DNA from: Flammula alnicola | Taxonomy: Eukaryota; Basidiomycota; Agaricomycetes; Agaricales; Strophariaceae | Assembly: GCA_015499995.1 (NCBI GenBank) | Contig: JADNRV010000506.1 | Coordinates: 1-28,388 of the forward strand | Direction: 5' to 3' | DNA: 28,388 nt | Shown: positions 12,997 through 23,390 of the stretch, in pieces | How the letters are laid out: each line of letters begins with the position of its first letter | Numbering within the stretch: the first letter of the stretch is position 1 | Translations under genes and position numbers: made by a program | The notes under the pieces: generated by a model | Told to the model about the DNA's origin: nothing | The model's database searches: none | What the model saw: the letters and a program-made list of their open reading frames with translations, nothing else

Positions 12997-13459
12997 ATGG
13001 GACATGGTCAGTAGCCCTCCAGCCTGTGATAATATTTCTCATGTATCAATATTGTCTACAGGACCTGTTAAGGTGCGACGGTACCATCAACCCTCCCTCC
13101 GTTTTCCTAACGTTGTCCTTCCTTCTAGATTGACCCCGCCATTGAGCGGTTCAACAACATGGTATTATTCGTCTTGTTCTCCCCAGCTTGTCATCTCTTG
13201 CTAAACAGTCCTCACAGCGTGAGGAAGTATACTTGAACTTCCGTTGGACAAACCGTACTGTCCGCACCGCACTGTTGGGTTTCGTTGTCGTTCCAGCCGC
13301 AATCTACTACGTCGCGGACACTTACTACGTACGTTGCAGTTTTAATATCTCCACGAAATTCATGTTAATAATTTTGTTGTCCAGCAACGATGGGATTTCA
13401 CTGGTAAATTGAAGGGCGAGCCTTTGGCGTCGAAACCAAGGACCGCAACTCAGGAATAG
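12997..13459 (+). CDS. NADH:ubiquinone oxidoreductase (complex I) NDUFB4/B15-like subunit
   Basis: Accessory subunit of the complex I membrane arm in the mitochondrial inner membrane. Five exons (12997-13006, 13062-13072, 13129-13161, 13218-13328, 13385-13459) encode 79 aa: MGHGPVK, then IDPAIERFNNM, then FRWTNRTVRTA, one membrane segment (LLGFVVVPAAIYYVA), and a polar tail with RWDFTGKLKGEP. The pattern DPA..R.......FRWTPRTA plus a VxVP membrane helix is that of NDUFB4/B15. The first three exons are 10, 11 and 33 nt, so gene finders easily miss this gene. The start ATG overlaps an opposite-strand ATG in a CCATGG palindrome. It faces COQ7 tail to tail, 93 bp apart, so two respiratory-chain genes are neighbours here. 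Confidence 0.8.
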
Positions 13460-13552
13460 ACTTGTACTTGCAATTAGTTGAAGCATCGCGCAAATCATTC
13501 AAAGTTTCAGTTGATCTTGGTCTCGGAAGGGTTGTACAGCTGGTCTTGCACA

Positions 13553-14341
13553 TCAAAATCTCTTGCATAATTCGATCGCAATCTTGCAACCGCCTTCAAC
13601 TACACTACTCAGAAGTGCATGAGCAGGTGCTCGTTGCGAAAAGTTGTCAACCGCAATATCTAAATGCTCGAGCTCGTCGTCCCTAAATTCGCGTATGACG
13701 TCTTTGAGGAGGGGAAGACTGGGATGTTTTGAGGAGAATGAATCCAACTCTTTGAGTTGACTAAATGGAGACAAATAAACAGGGGTTGAGCCCAATGAAA
13801 GAAGTGTCGCGCACTCGTCATAATGCTCCCCTATAACAGTTTCGACGGCTTCGGTGCACGCCATGGCAGCCTCCTTGCCCATTAATGCGGTGGCGGCCCC
13901 AAGTCCGAATCCCGCTACTTTCGCGACTTCCGAAAGTACAGTCGGCCTGATATTATGTTGCACTTGTAGCTTGTCCATAACTGCCAAATGTTTCTTTTCT
14001 TGATCCCACATTTCCTGTTAACAACCATTCAGTCCATAGATAAGTTCTGGCATCGTAAGCCTTACTTGTATTAGAGAACCCAAAAGTCTATCGCGACCCA
14101 AGACCGCCAGTTGACCTTTGTAGATATAATTCGCGGCAATTTCTCCTGCCTGATCTACACGAAGCGCGCTTTCCAGAGCTCGTCTTTCGGAAACTGTCAA
14201 GTCTGAAGGCGTCGTCTGAGTCGCGGGCTCATATGTCCCAGATGGCTCTGTGTATGCGCTTGATGGAATTTGCCTCGAGAATGTGGTAAGAGCTCTTGAA
14301 AAGAATGGTGTGGCCACGCGAGATGAGAGTATTCGTAGCAT
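13553..14341 (-). CDS. COQ7: COQ7, demethoxyubiquinone hydroxylase
   Basis: Mitochondrial di-iron monooxygenase that hydroxylates demethoxyubiquinone in the penultimate step of ubiquinone synthesis. Three exons (14341-14066, 14014-13815, 13760-13553) encode 227 aa. The N-terminus (MLRILSSRVATPFFSRALTT) is a typical mitochondrial presequence. The two repeated di-iron halves are seen: DQAGEIAANYIYKGQ with WDQEKKHL, then VETVIGEHYDDQL with FRDDELEHLD, supplying the Glu and His ligands. An in-frame ATG at 14410 would bury the presequence, so 14341 is preferred. The divergent neighbour starts 249 bp away; the convergent neighbour is the complex I subunit. Confidence 0.95.
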
Positions 14342-14590
14342 GCTAGTAGTATACAATCTTTGCACCGAACCGTTGGTGTCATCAGAATGAAAAGGATTCG
14401 GAAGCACCAAGTCGCGCGATCCCGTGACTATCTATATTACATTCCAGTTGATTGCTTTCCTAGCAACCATCTTGTCCCATCTCTTCGATAACACGGAATG
14501 TCCTCCACGTTGGTATTTCTCCCGAGGTCAACAGTGCTCTGCGACTGAATCCCTATTCTTTCAAGATTTACTCCTTCAGAAGTCATAGAC

Positions 14591-15637
14591 ATGTCCAAGG
14601 AGCGGGACTGGCCCGCTAGCCTTGGTATGAAAGAAAAAATACATCAAGTGAAGATCTAACTCACATCACAATGCCTTTTAGGCATGTTGGACTGGGATAA
14701 CACAAGCATCGTTTTCACAAAGAGGACACTTATTGAATTTTTGAAGTTCGTGTATCTCTCATGCCATGCCTCGAATCAAGTCTCTGAACAGCCGACCACA
14801 CAGATATACCGGTACGACTGTGGATACTAACTTTAGCACTATCGGAAAGCTTCCGCGTACGTATGAAAGCGTATTGTCCTTCGACATACCTTAGAACTAA
14901 TGTATCACTCCAAGGCTATGCAAAGTTTGGGAAACTGTCCGAAACTGCAGCCAATGTTACGGAAAATGTGGCTGATTCTGGTAACATCCCTCAGCTGCTA
15001 CGCATTCCATACCTTTGACACCATCCAGATCCGTCTTCTGCTCCAGCAGATAAATTCATTCCTTCCCGACGTGTGCGGACTGCGCCAGGTGGCCCTCAGA
15101 CAGATATTTTCGCTAATCTTGCTCTTGACGATGAGGGCGATGCCTTGTCCCATGCTCCTCCCAAAGCCCAAGTGTGTCTTTCTGATGCTTTCCGAAGTGA
15201 TATATTTCTTAGACTGACTCTCCTACTAGACCACCGTTCCGAGCAAGTCCACCGCACCAACGACAGCCACTCAGACAACTGAAGAGGAAGAGCCCGAAGA
15301 AGTTGGAATCAACTTTCCATCCACTAGTAAACCCACCCGGTGAGAAGCCATTTATTTCTACGAAACATAGTTATTATAACGTCACCATTTAGACGAGTTC
15401 GGGAAAACCCCGCTGGAAACAGTAGCTTGTCAAACTTTTGGGATGCTGAGGAACCGACTGAATTCAAACCTACACGCCGGTATGTTATATAAGTAACATG
15501 CGGTGAACCGTCGACTGACCATTAAACAGGGTCAGGCAAGGCCCAGGAGGGCACGACAGCATCAGCGACGTGAGTTCTATCCTCGCCTTTTATTTCAATG
15601 CAGCTCTCAATATGCTTCCATGAACCAGATTTTCTGA
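14591..15637 (+). CDS. Protein with three RVR-PGG repeats, Jupiter/HN1-like
   Basis: Nine exons join in frame to 190 aa: 14591-14624, 14682-14745, 14837-14856, 14915-14980, 15029-15171, 15230-15339, 15393-15479, 15530-15569 and 15629-15637. The N-terminal part (KERDWPASLGMLDWDN, then TIGKLPRYAKFGKLSE) is not recognised. The C-terminal half holds three related repeats: RRVRTAPGGPQTDIF, RRVRENPAGNSSLSNFW and RRVRQGPGGHDSISDIF, the last ending the protein. Between them lies an acidic, Thr-rich linker (QTTEEEEPEEVG). The pattern resembles the RVxxPPGGxS motif of the animal Jupiter/HN1 microtubule-associated family; that link is inference. The final exon is only 9 nt (I-F-stop) and is chosen because it completes the third repeat. 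A TACTAAC branch site precedes exon 3. Confidence 0.7.
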
Positions 15638-15805
15638 AAGAGATCTTAGGGACATTTGTAAAAATGGAAGTGGATTTACTTGTGATGGAGAAAGTGTTGT
15701 GTACCGGAAACTGGCTGGATTATGGATAAAAACACAATTTTTGCAAAGTGGGAGCAGCACCCTTGCAGCCAATCAGAATGCAAGGAAAGAAAATAATAAT
15801 GCAAT

Positions 15806-15901
15806 GGTAGCGGCGAGGTTCGAACTCGCGCGGACTCGCGCCCATTGGGAATCAAGACATTTCTTAAATCCAACGCCTTAGACCAACTCGGCCACGCTAC
15901 C
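15806..15901 (-). tRNA. tRNA-Leu (anticodon UAA) with a 12-nt intron
   Basis: On the minus strand the 5' GGTAGCG pairs fully with the 3' CGCTACC. The A box (TGGCCGAGTTGG) and B box (GAGTTCGAACC) match the consensus. The anticodon loop reads TT-TAA-G, giving UAA. About 12 nt (AAATGTCTTGAT) interrupt the loop after position 37, the standard site of nuclear tRNA introns. A 15-nt variable arm with a short stem (GGGC/GTCC) fits a class II tRNA such as Leu. The T arm is GCGAG/CTCGC. With the intron removed, the lowest anticodon-stem pair appears as A-C. A TTTT run just beyond the 3' end (about 15790) can terminate Pol III. Confidence 0.93.
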
Positions 15902-16257
15902 GATCAAAATATTTGACCATCTAGTTAATAATACATGATTAAACCAGTTGGCGCTAAAAATAGTCTTTGCGATGGTTTCTTATCAGTGTCACCGCGGCCA
16001 TGAGAAGGCTGTAATTACTGGATCCGAGTTTGATACTGGGAGCCTGATACGCGGATTCCGATTGGGACCTGTTTTAACTTTTCCAGCTCCTCGTAAAGCC
16101 CGCATGTACTTCTGTGCCTTGTATCTGCACAGCTTCAGGCGTGAGGCGATCAAGGAGTCAGGCGCTTGTCCTGTGTGCCTGCCCGCTCAACGTCAGGATC
16201 TCTACCCTCCATGCTTGTCTCTCTCCGCTAGAGTGCAGTCTTTCTCCCACTCTTTCA
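15902..16257. promoter_or_regulatory. Presumed promoter and leader of the kinase-RasGEF gene
   Basis: An open frame crosses this stretch (15948-16307) but has no recognisable features and overlaps the well-supported start at 16258 in another frame. The last 60 bp before that start are rich in CT runs (CTACCCTCCATGC, TCTCTCTCCGC), as in many fungal promoters. No RNA gene is seen apart from the adjacent tRNA. Confidence 0.45.
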
Positions 16258-19200
16258 ATGGATATTGCGACAACGTTGGCCTCATTGTCACCTGTACCAG
16301 GTCTTAGTACAGGCATTTCATTACGTGCGACGCTCGCGCTAACCCGATAACAATGAAGCTGATCGTGATGTTTCCCTATACTTAGTTCGGGCTACATACG
16401 CTGGGATCGAGAATGTCAAATTGTATAAGGTGAGCCACCTTGTAATACTGTCCAGACACTGATCACATCGAACTTCTCTCTATTAGCAACAATGCGGGGA
16501 CATGGGTGGGCGTTGTGTCAACTTGATGCTCGCTCTTCGAGATAGTTCTCGAGGTTTGGAGGGTTCCAAAGTGCAAGAAATCGCTGATGAAATCGAAAGG
16601 TAAGTCGCACAGAGCCTTTATATCTTTCTCAGACTCGACTGATCCCCATCCTTTTCTCATCCAGCATTGTTATGCGCATTCATCGAAAGGTCAAAGAATG
16701 GGGTTCATGGAACCAACTCAAGAGTTTTCTACAACAAGGAGAAATCAAGGACGGAATTGATAGACTTCACCGAGATATTGACGCTGCAATGATGAAGTTC
16801 AATGTATGTGCCCATCGTCCCGTTTCTGTCGGTGTGAACTATAACTTTTCGATTCCTAGATTCAAGTGAATATGGAAATGACACGAGGTCAACTTGAATC
16901 GAAAGCAATCCAGGAGCGTGACAAAGCTGAAATAAGGGACCTTCTACAAGTCATTGTAAAAAGCAATGAGGATATGAAGGCTCTGTTGACCATGCAGCCT
17001 TCTCGTGATTCGCGTCCTGTCGAAGAAATGATGGAGAGCCTCCAAACAGTGATTATCAACTTTTTTCTTCAATCCTCACAAATTAATAAAAATTTCAGGA
17101 ATTAATGAATCCTTCTCTAGAACCAATTGAAGAAGAAGTTTTCAAGGCCGGACTATGGGAGCTACACCAAAAGACCTCGAAGTTACCACCTCTGACAGAT
17201 TGTGAGTCTGCATTTAAGTGTTGCAGGAAATCCACTCACCATTTCAAATACAGTGACCGGTCAAGTAACCTTGAGCTCTCAAAGTACAATAACTAAAGGC
17301 TCCTTCAATGATATATTTCGCGGTTTGTGTACACGCTGTCTTTTGGCCTCGGTCTGATTGACCTGATCGTGTTTTCGCGAACTCTAGGCCAATGGCTCGA
17401 TAGAGAACCAGTCAGTTCCATATCATTGATATCCACAGTACTCAGCTAACATGATGCACAGGTTGCCTTGCGCTTACCAAGAACCCTTGCAAACAGTCCT
17501 GAAGTCCAACATGTCAGTGCTCAAACCTCTTTTGAAAGACCGGTAGCTGATGTCTCCCGCAGCGTTTCCAACGTGAAGTATCAATTTGGAGAGAACTCAA
17601 TCATCCCAACGTAGTCCCATTGTATGGCGTCACCTACATTGGCGAAGACCTGTACTCAGTGCGTAAGGGCAAAGAAATTCCTTTTTTTCAGCCTCATGTG
17701 AATATACAGGTCAGCCCTTGGATGGATAATGGAACAGCGGTTTCTTATGTAAAGAAGTTTCCTACTGTGGATCGACTAAAGGTCTTGACCGATGCTGCGT
17801 TTGGTAAGTACGACCCCATCCCTCTCGAGTCCAGAAATGACACTCTTGCAAAGGCCTCGAATATTTGCACAATCGAGGAATTGTCCACGGAGACCTTCGA
17901 GGAGTCAGTAACAACACCTCATTGTTACACCCGACAAGCTAAATACATAAATTTTCAAGGCAAATGTATTGATCTCGCAAGATGGCATTGCTCGACTTTC
18001 CGACTTTGGATTATCCAAATTTTTGGAGGATGTAAGGGTTTTCATTAAGGCAACCTCTGTTAGACTAATCCTATTTAGTGTGGAAAAGGAATGACTACCT
18101 CGGATAGCCTCAACCCGCGTTGGTTTGCACCGGAACTTCTTCAACAATCAGGGCCTTTATCCACACATTCAGACGTCTGGAGCTTCGGCATGATCTGTCT
18201 TGAAATCCTTAGTGGTGAAATGCCGTTCAGGAATATCCCTAGGGATATTGCCGTTCTCCGTGAGCTTGATAATGGCAAGCTCCCTGATCATCCAGGACAA
18301 ATTGCAATCTCGCAAGGCCTTTCCAACGACATGTGGGCCTTGATGCGAAGATGCTGGCAGAAAAAACCGGAATCCAGGCCTCCAATTTCAGATGTTAAGA
18401 CTTCAATTCTCGCAATAAGAGGAATAATATCTGGCATAGGTATTTTTTCAGCAGAACTCCAAATGATATGTGGTTGCTAAACCGCGTTTAGCAGATAGCC
18501 GGCCTACATCATCATCATCATCATCATCATCAAAATTCTGGGGTCGATTGTCAATTAAACACAGCGGAAGCAGGCCATCAACCTCGAGCGAGACGAGTGC
18601 CGTGTCATCAATATCGGGCCAAAGACTACGACCACCCTTAATGCCTTCCAATGAGACCCAAGAAATTGATCAATTATCACCCCTCGCTCTCTCGCCTAGC
18701 TTGACGGGTTCAATCGAACGAAGGAACGGTCGGCATAAGTCAGTTTCGAGCACGGGCCCTTCATTTCACACTGACTTGGACCGTCGACCGAACTCTTCGC
18801 TACCATTCTCTCCTCGCGCTTTATCTTTTTCCTATTCAAGCCCACCGACATTAGAGGTCCCTCATCTCTCATCGTCTTTACCTACTCCACATGGTAGACA
18901 CTTCTCTACCGACACGCACAATGGCAGTACACCTTCGCCAATCAGAAGTATCATTTCGTCAGACTCCGGCATTCAGCTGACAGGTCCAGTAAGAGAGGCT
19001 ATAACGGACACTCGAGTTATCGTCAATGTTACCGAATCCGGCGTGGTTTCGTCAGGTACACTGGAAGGCCTTGTTCAACGCCTTATAACCAATTTCAGTG
19101 AGTTGCTCATGGGCTTGTGCAGTTAAATCCATTTCTGATAGCCTCCCTGTAGACTCGCGAAAAGACATAGAATACCGAGATATTCTACTGACGGCTTGCG

Positions 19201-20548
19201 CAGACTTCACAACACCTGAAGACCTCTTCGGCATGTTATCTCGTCATTTTTATGAGGTGGAATCAAATGCAGAGGCACACCCCGAGGACAGAGTGGCATT
19301 ACAATACAAGTTAGTCCAATGTCCAGTGAATCTCCAGCTGAACTTAACTAAAGATGATTAGCGTATTCATGGTCATCATGTATTGGCTCTCTAATCGTCA
19401 TCTGCCAGTAGATCACCAATTGCTTTGGCAAATGAAGACTTTCTGTGAATCCGCCATTCGCATGAAGTCTTCAGTAACCATGTCCGACAAAGCGAGAGAT
19501 CTTTTAAAACTTATTGAGGACAGGGTGCGTCATATTCTGATTTGGATTGCAAATGCCTCATTCTTATTCACTCCCGTTTCTAGGCACGTAACGATACCCT
19601 ACCGCCACCTCTATCTCCTGGTAGGAGGACGCTTCAAGCATCAGAGATCAAACCAAACGATCTTGCGATTGCTCTTACACTTCATGAAGGAGATAAATAT
19701 AAGGTTCTCGTTCCTTCAGATTATATTGCGCACCTGAGACGACATCCCGGATACAACGCCGTAGAAGGGGCCTACACGACTAATAATAAGATCGTCTTTT
19801 GGGTGAAAGATTCGATACTACATTATGATGGCGTGGAACAACGGACAGAAGTTCTCAAGTTCTTCATCCACACAGCCCAAGTGAGTCAAGCAACTCGATT
19901 CTATGCATCTCTTATTGAACTTCTGCCTTAGGAATGTCGGAAACTGCGCAACTTCTCGTCGCTGGTTGCTATTGCCTCTGCACTACACTCTGCTCCGATC
20001 GAAAGACTGAAGTTGACGAGATCTGCGTTGACAGTCCAGATGCAGGGCAGACTGCAGGCTCTGGACGATATCATTAATCCTTCTTCCAACCACCGCGGGT
20101 ATCGCGAGGCCCTAAATGATGCAACAAGCTCCCAAGAGCGGGATTGTTGCATCCCCTGGCTAGGTCGGCCATATTTTTTCTTTCTGGAAGGAGCGTTCAC
20201 TAATTTACCTCCCATTTCACAGCTATTCATTTGAAGGAGTTGCATCTCGTCCTTCAAAAACACCCTACAATTGTTCAAGTGAACGGCCGACCGCTGATCA
20301 ATTTCCGACGCTATATCAAATTCATGGACCGTGTTCAAGAAGTGGTCCACTATAAACCTCCTAATCTAGAGCAATATCGACAACAAGGCCAACTCGACTA
20401 CCTTATAAATCAACTTCAAAAGTTGAAAATGACTCCTACCTCAGATGATGAATTAATGGCTCGAAGCAAATTTTTGGAAGCCCGCGAGACTCTGGATTAC
20501 AAGACTCGCAGATCCCAACTGAAGACTCTAGGTTTTAAAACCTCGTAA
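16258..20548 (+). CDS. MLKL-like helical domain + TKL kinase-like domain + RasGEF fusion protein
   Basis: Twenty predicted exons sum to 3252 nt (1083 aa) with every phase consistent. Residues 1-184: helical N-terminus starting LASLSPVPGLSTGISLL, like the adaptor domains in front of many agaricomycete TKL kinases. About 225-490: kinase fold with HPNVVPLYGVTY, catalytic loop HGDLRGANVLIS, DFG, APE-type WFAPELL, and SDVWSFGMICLEIL. The loop KGSFNDIFRG is glycine-poor, and the beta-3 lysine is replaced by Arg (VALRLPR, residue 253), so catalysis is uncertain. About 491-660: Ser/Pro-rich linker with a (TCA)8 tract. About 660-800: RasGEF_N (REM). About 810-1060: CDC25-type RasGEF core with RKLRNFSSLVAIASALHSAP and LINFRRYIKFMDRVQE. 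It would load GTP on a Ras-type GTPase. The key junction is the 52-nt intron 18440-18491; without it, kinase and RasGEF would be separate products (a second start could be ATG 18470). No transcript evidence is available. Confidence 0.75.
18507..18532 (+). repeat. (TCA)8 microsatellite encoding polyserine
   Basis: A perfect CAT/TCA trinucleotide run lies at the start of exon 15 of the kinase-RasGEF gene and encodes eight serines in the linker that joins the two catalytic modules. Length variation would stay in frame. Confidence 0.9.
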
Positions 20549-20949
20549 TTCTCGAATGAACACCTTCGACCAACTCCTCTCTGGCCTGGCGACAGGCCCT
20601 GTTATGGTGCCTACAGTCTATGCTATCAGAAGACCATTACGAATGGTTAATATTTTTTCTCGTCGACGCATCAGCTCTCCTTTGCATGATATACATTCTT
20701 GATACCCTTTTATGACATCTGTTACTCACATTTCCTCGTATAATTTATTGATTATATAAAATCAATCCAATAATCCCATAATGTTGTAGGATGTTGTTCT
20801 GTAAAAGCTTGGTATTGACAGAAAACTACGTGGAACTAGACAACAAGTGGGGCTTTGACTGTGCAACAAATAAAATAATTGCGACAGACGAACAGCTCTC
20901 CCAATAAACAGAATGCAAACAAAACACGAAGGCGACAGTAATCAACATT
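20549..20949. other. Shared 3' flank of two convergent genes
   Basis: This stretch lies between the RasGEF stop and the MET30-like stop. It is AT-rich with runs such as TTTATTGATTATATAAAATC (20744-20763) and probably contains both 3' untranslated regions and polyadenylation signals. No gene is seen. Confidence 0.5.
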
Positions 20950-23126
20950 TCAACCACTAAAGCTCCATACCTTGATAGTCCAATCATCGCTTCCGGACAC
21001 GATTTTGTCCTCCCCAAGGGCCAGACAGCTGACAGCAGCCTGGTGACCAACAAGCGTAGCAGTACAGCTTCCTTTTTCTCTTGACCAAACCTATAATATG
21101 CTTGATCAGACGATGAAGTTGGTGATTATGTTCAGGAAATTTTACCTTGATTGTTCGGTCATGGCTGCCGCTTACTAGTCGCATCTTGTCACTTGCGACG
21201 CCCCACACGCCCTCGATATGTCCAAAATACGTCCTGGTAGCTTTTCCCGTCTCAATGTCCCAGAGTTTGATGGTGTTGTCCAAGCTGCCGGAGATGAGGA
21301 CCGGTTTCTTGCGCTTGGGAATGAGCAAGTTTCCTTGTTCCAAAGTCGAGTTGGCCCTGTCAGCGGCTGCGGAAGGGTTCGCCGAAGACTCATCGGCCTC
21401 GTCTGCCTCGTCTTCGCACTCGTCGGCCATCAACAGCTTCATACTCTGCACCTGCCCGACGTGCCCCGTGAACTGCCGGACGCAAGTGCGCAAGTTCAAG
21501 TCCCAAAGCTTGATGGTCCCATCGTCGGAGGCAGAAAACAACATCTTTCCGGGGTCAATGTGCGAGGACGCATTAGTATTGCTACCAATTGGGGATGTCG
21601 ATCCAGAGACGTCGAAAATAGATGTATTCTCGGAAGAAGCCCGAGTTCCTGGGTTGGAGTCCCATAATTGAACGGCATTCACCCAGTCAGAGTGGCCGCG
21701 TAGAGTGAAGGCGCCTCCCGTTCGCAGATTCCATACCTTGATCGTGGAATCGACGCTACCACTGGCGAGGACGTTGTCGTCGAAATTGAGACAAACGACC
21801 CCTTCGGTATGGCCGTTCAGAGTTCGGATGCATTTCCCTCTTCTCCAGTCCCAGACTTTGATACTGCAGTCCATGCTTCCGGTAATGAGCTTGACCTCGT
21901 CAAACTGCAACGCGCGTACGGCGCGCGTGTGGCCCTTCAAGCACTGAAGCTCTGCACCCGTCTCCAAGTTCCAGACACGGACCGTGCGATCATAAGATCC
22001 GGTAATGAGTACAGGGAATGCCGGATGTGAGAGTGTCTCGCTAAACTGTAGACACATAACGCCGTCCGTGTGTCCTTTGAATGTGCGCACAGTACAGCGA
22101 CCTCGCCGCCAATTCCGTTCGATGGTCATTCGTTCGCTGTACACGTCCTTCCACGGTCGTGTGACTGACGGCGGCAGGGATTCGGACGGGTCTGGCGCAA
22201 GGAGTGTAGATGAAAGTAGTTCGGGATCTTGGGTATGGCTGGGGGTCGAGGAAGAGGAAGGAGCGTCGTTTACGGAAGGAATTTCTGGCGACTCTGATTC
22301 GGATCGCTGGCGTTTCACGGGAGGAGAGAGGAGATCCGAGGAATCTTGATCCTGGGCACATCGTTTCAACGAGTTAGAGGATGGTGGTTGGGTGGAAGAA
22401 GGGAGTGGCAAGGCGGGAGAAGGACACGGAGATTTAGACTTGAGACGGTATGCTCGCTTCTTCTCCAAGACAGGCAGACCCCAGCCGCACTTGTGGCATT
22501 TCTGGCCAATGTGCTGCTCACAGATCCCTCGCCAAAGGATATTATCGTCCGCAAGACACTTCCACCGCTTTGTGACCTGTGCAGCACGGCAGAGAGAGGT
22601 CGCATCGAGGTAACCCAAGATCTTGAGGCTAACCTCTCGAGGAAAAACGGCAAACGGGTCGATACGAATGAGGTGGGCGAGTTGTTCGGTAAGGAGTGAA
22701 AGCTGGGAGAAACAGCACATGGTGAGGAGACCCTGGAGGATAAGAGCCCGACGAGGATGCGATGAGGATGAAAAGTTGGACCAGACTGCATTGACCGCCT
22801 CCCGTTCTTCGAGAGGTAGAGCATCTAGGGACTGCAGACAATATTAGTCAGACAAAAAAAAAGATGGAAAAGAGAGAGTAAATACGGACCTGCTGCAGCT
22901 TGAGATTTGTTCCTTCGTCTGCCATCCTCTGGTGACGCACACATAACTTTCTTGGAGGCGGCTGCTGGGACATGGGTCGGTCTGGTCCCGGATCAGGTTC
23001 CTCCGTCCGTTGAGTTGCGTTGAAGGCATCGGGTTCGTCAAGGACGGTGATGGGCTCCTGATTGCGGTCGTTGGAGTTGGCGAGACGGGCAGCGGGTATT
23101 GTATCGCAGACATAAGAGGAGGGCAT
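20950..23126 (-). CDS. MET30: F-box/WD40 protein, MET30/SconB-like SCF substrate receptor
   Basis: Substrate-recognition subunit of an SCF ubiquitin ligase; Met30/SconB members repress sulfur-assimilation genes by targeting a bZIP activator. Three exons (23126-22890, 22831-21146, 21090-20950) give 687 aa. Residues 1-79 are unstructured. The F-box follows (DPFAVFPREVSLKILGYLDA, then LCRAAQVTKRWKCLAD), with the Met30-type extension HIGQKCHKCGWGLP. A Ser/Pro-rich basic insert comes next, then about seven WD40 repeats, e.g. GHTDGVMCLQFSE, LITGSYDRTVRVWNLETG and LASGSVDSTIKVWNLRTG, ending DDWTIKVWSFSG. Two insertions lengthen the loops of blades four and five: a Ser/Asn-rich one and an acidic one (ECEDEADEADESS). 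The related Fbw7/Cdc4 group is the main alternative. Confidence 0.88.
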
Positions 23127-23390
23127 GGTGGTTGTGGTTTGAGCAAGAAATGAAAGATTGAAATAAGTAAAGAGTCAGTTGTGCCAAGCTCACGCTCTAT
23201 TTACGCCACATGTCGCCATCCATTTCAAATGTGGTCAAACTTATGTCACCCTCATTGGCAAATAATTACATTTCATGGCATTTCAATTCAAGATATATAC
23301 GAAAGACGAGAAACGGAACGATTGCATCAACACCCAGTCACGTTCCTCCGGCCACAATGCGGAGAACATAAAAAGTACGCCCGACCACCT

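Noticed and set aside
12892..12998. Upstream start for the RBM5-like gene (ATG 12998, MATSEVADESKEV)
   Set aside because: A donor can be found after it, but no AG acceptor lies before the MAYHREWDKG exon in the right place, so the ATG at 12891 is preferred.
14761..14836. Extra microexon ATATACCG inside intron 2 of the repeat-protein gene
   Set aside because: Splice-like dinucleotides flank it, but a single intron ending at the TACTAAC..TTTAG signal gives a consistent frame without it.
15948..16307. Plus-strand open frame of 119 codons before the kinase gene
   Set aside because: It overlaps the start of the kinase gene in another frame and shows no recognisable motif.
18470..20548. Separate RasGEF gene starting at ATG 18470
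   Set aside because: It would need a promoter inside the kinase exon, and the 52-nt intron 18440-18491 joins both parts with matching phase. It is kept as the main alternative to the fusion.
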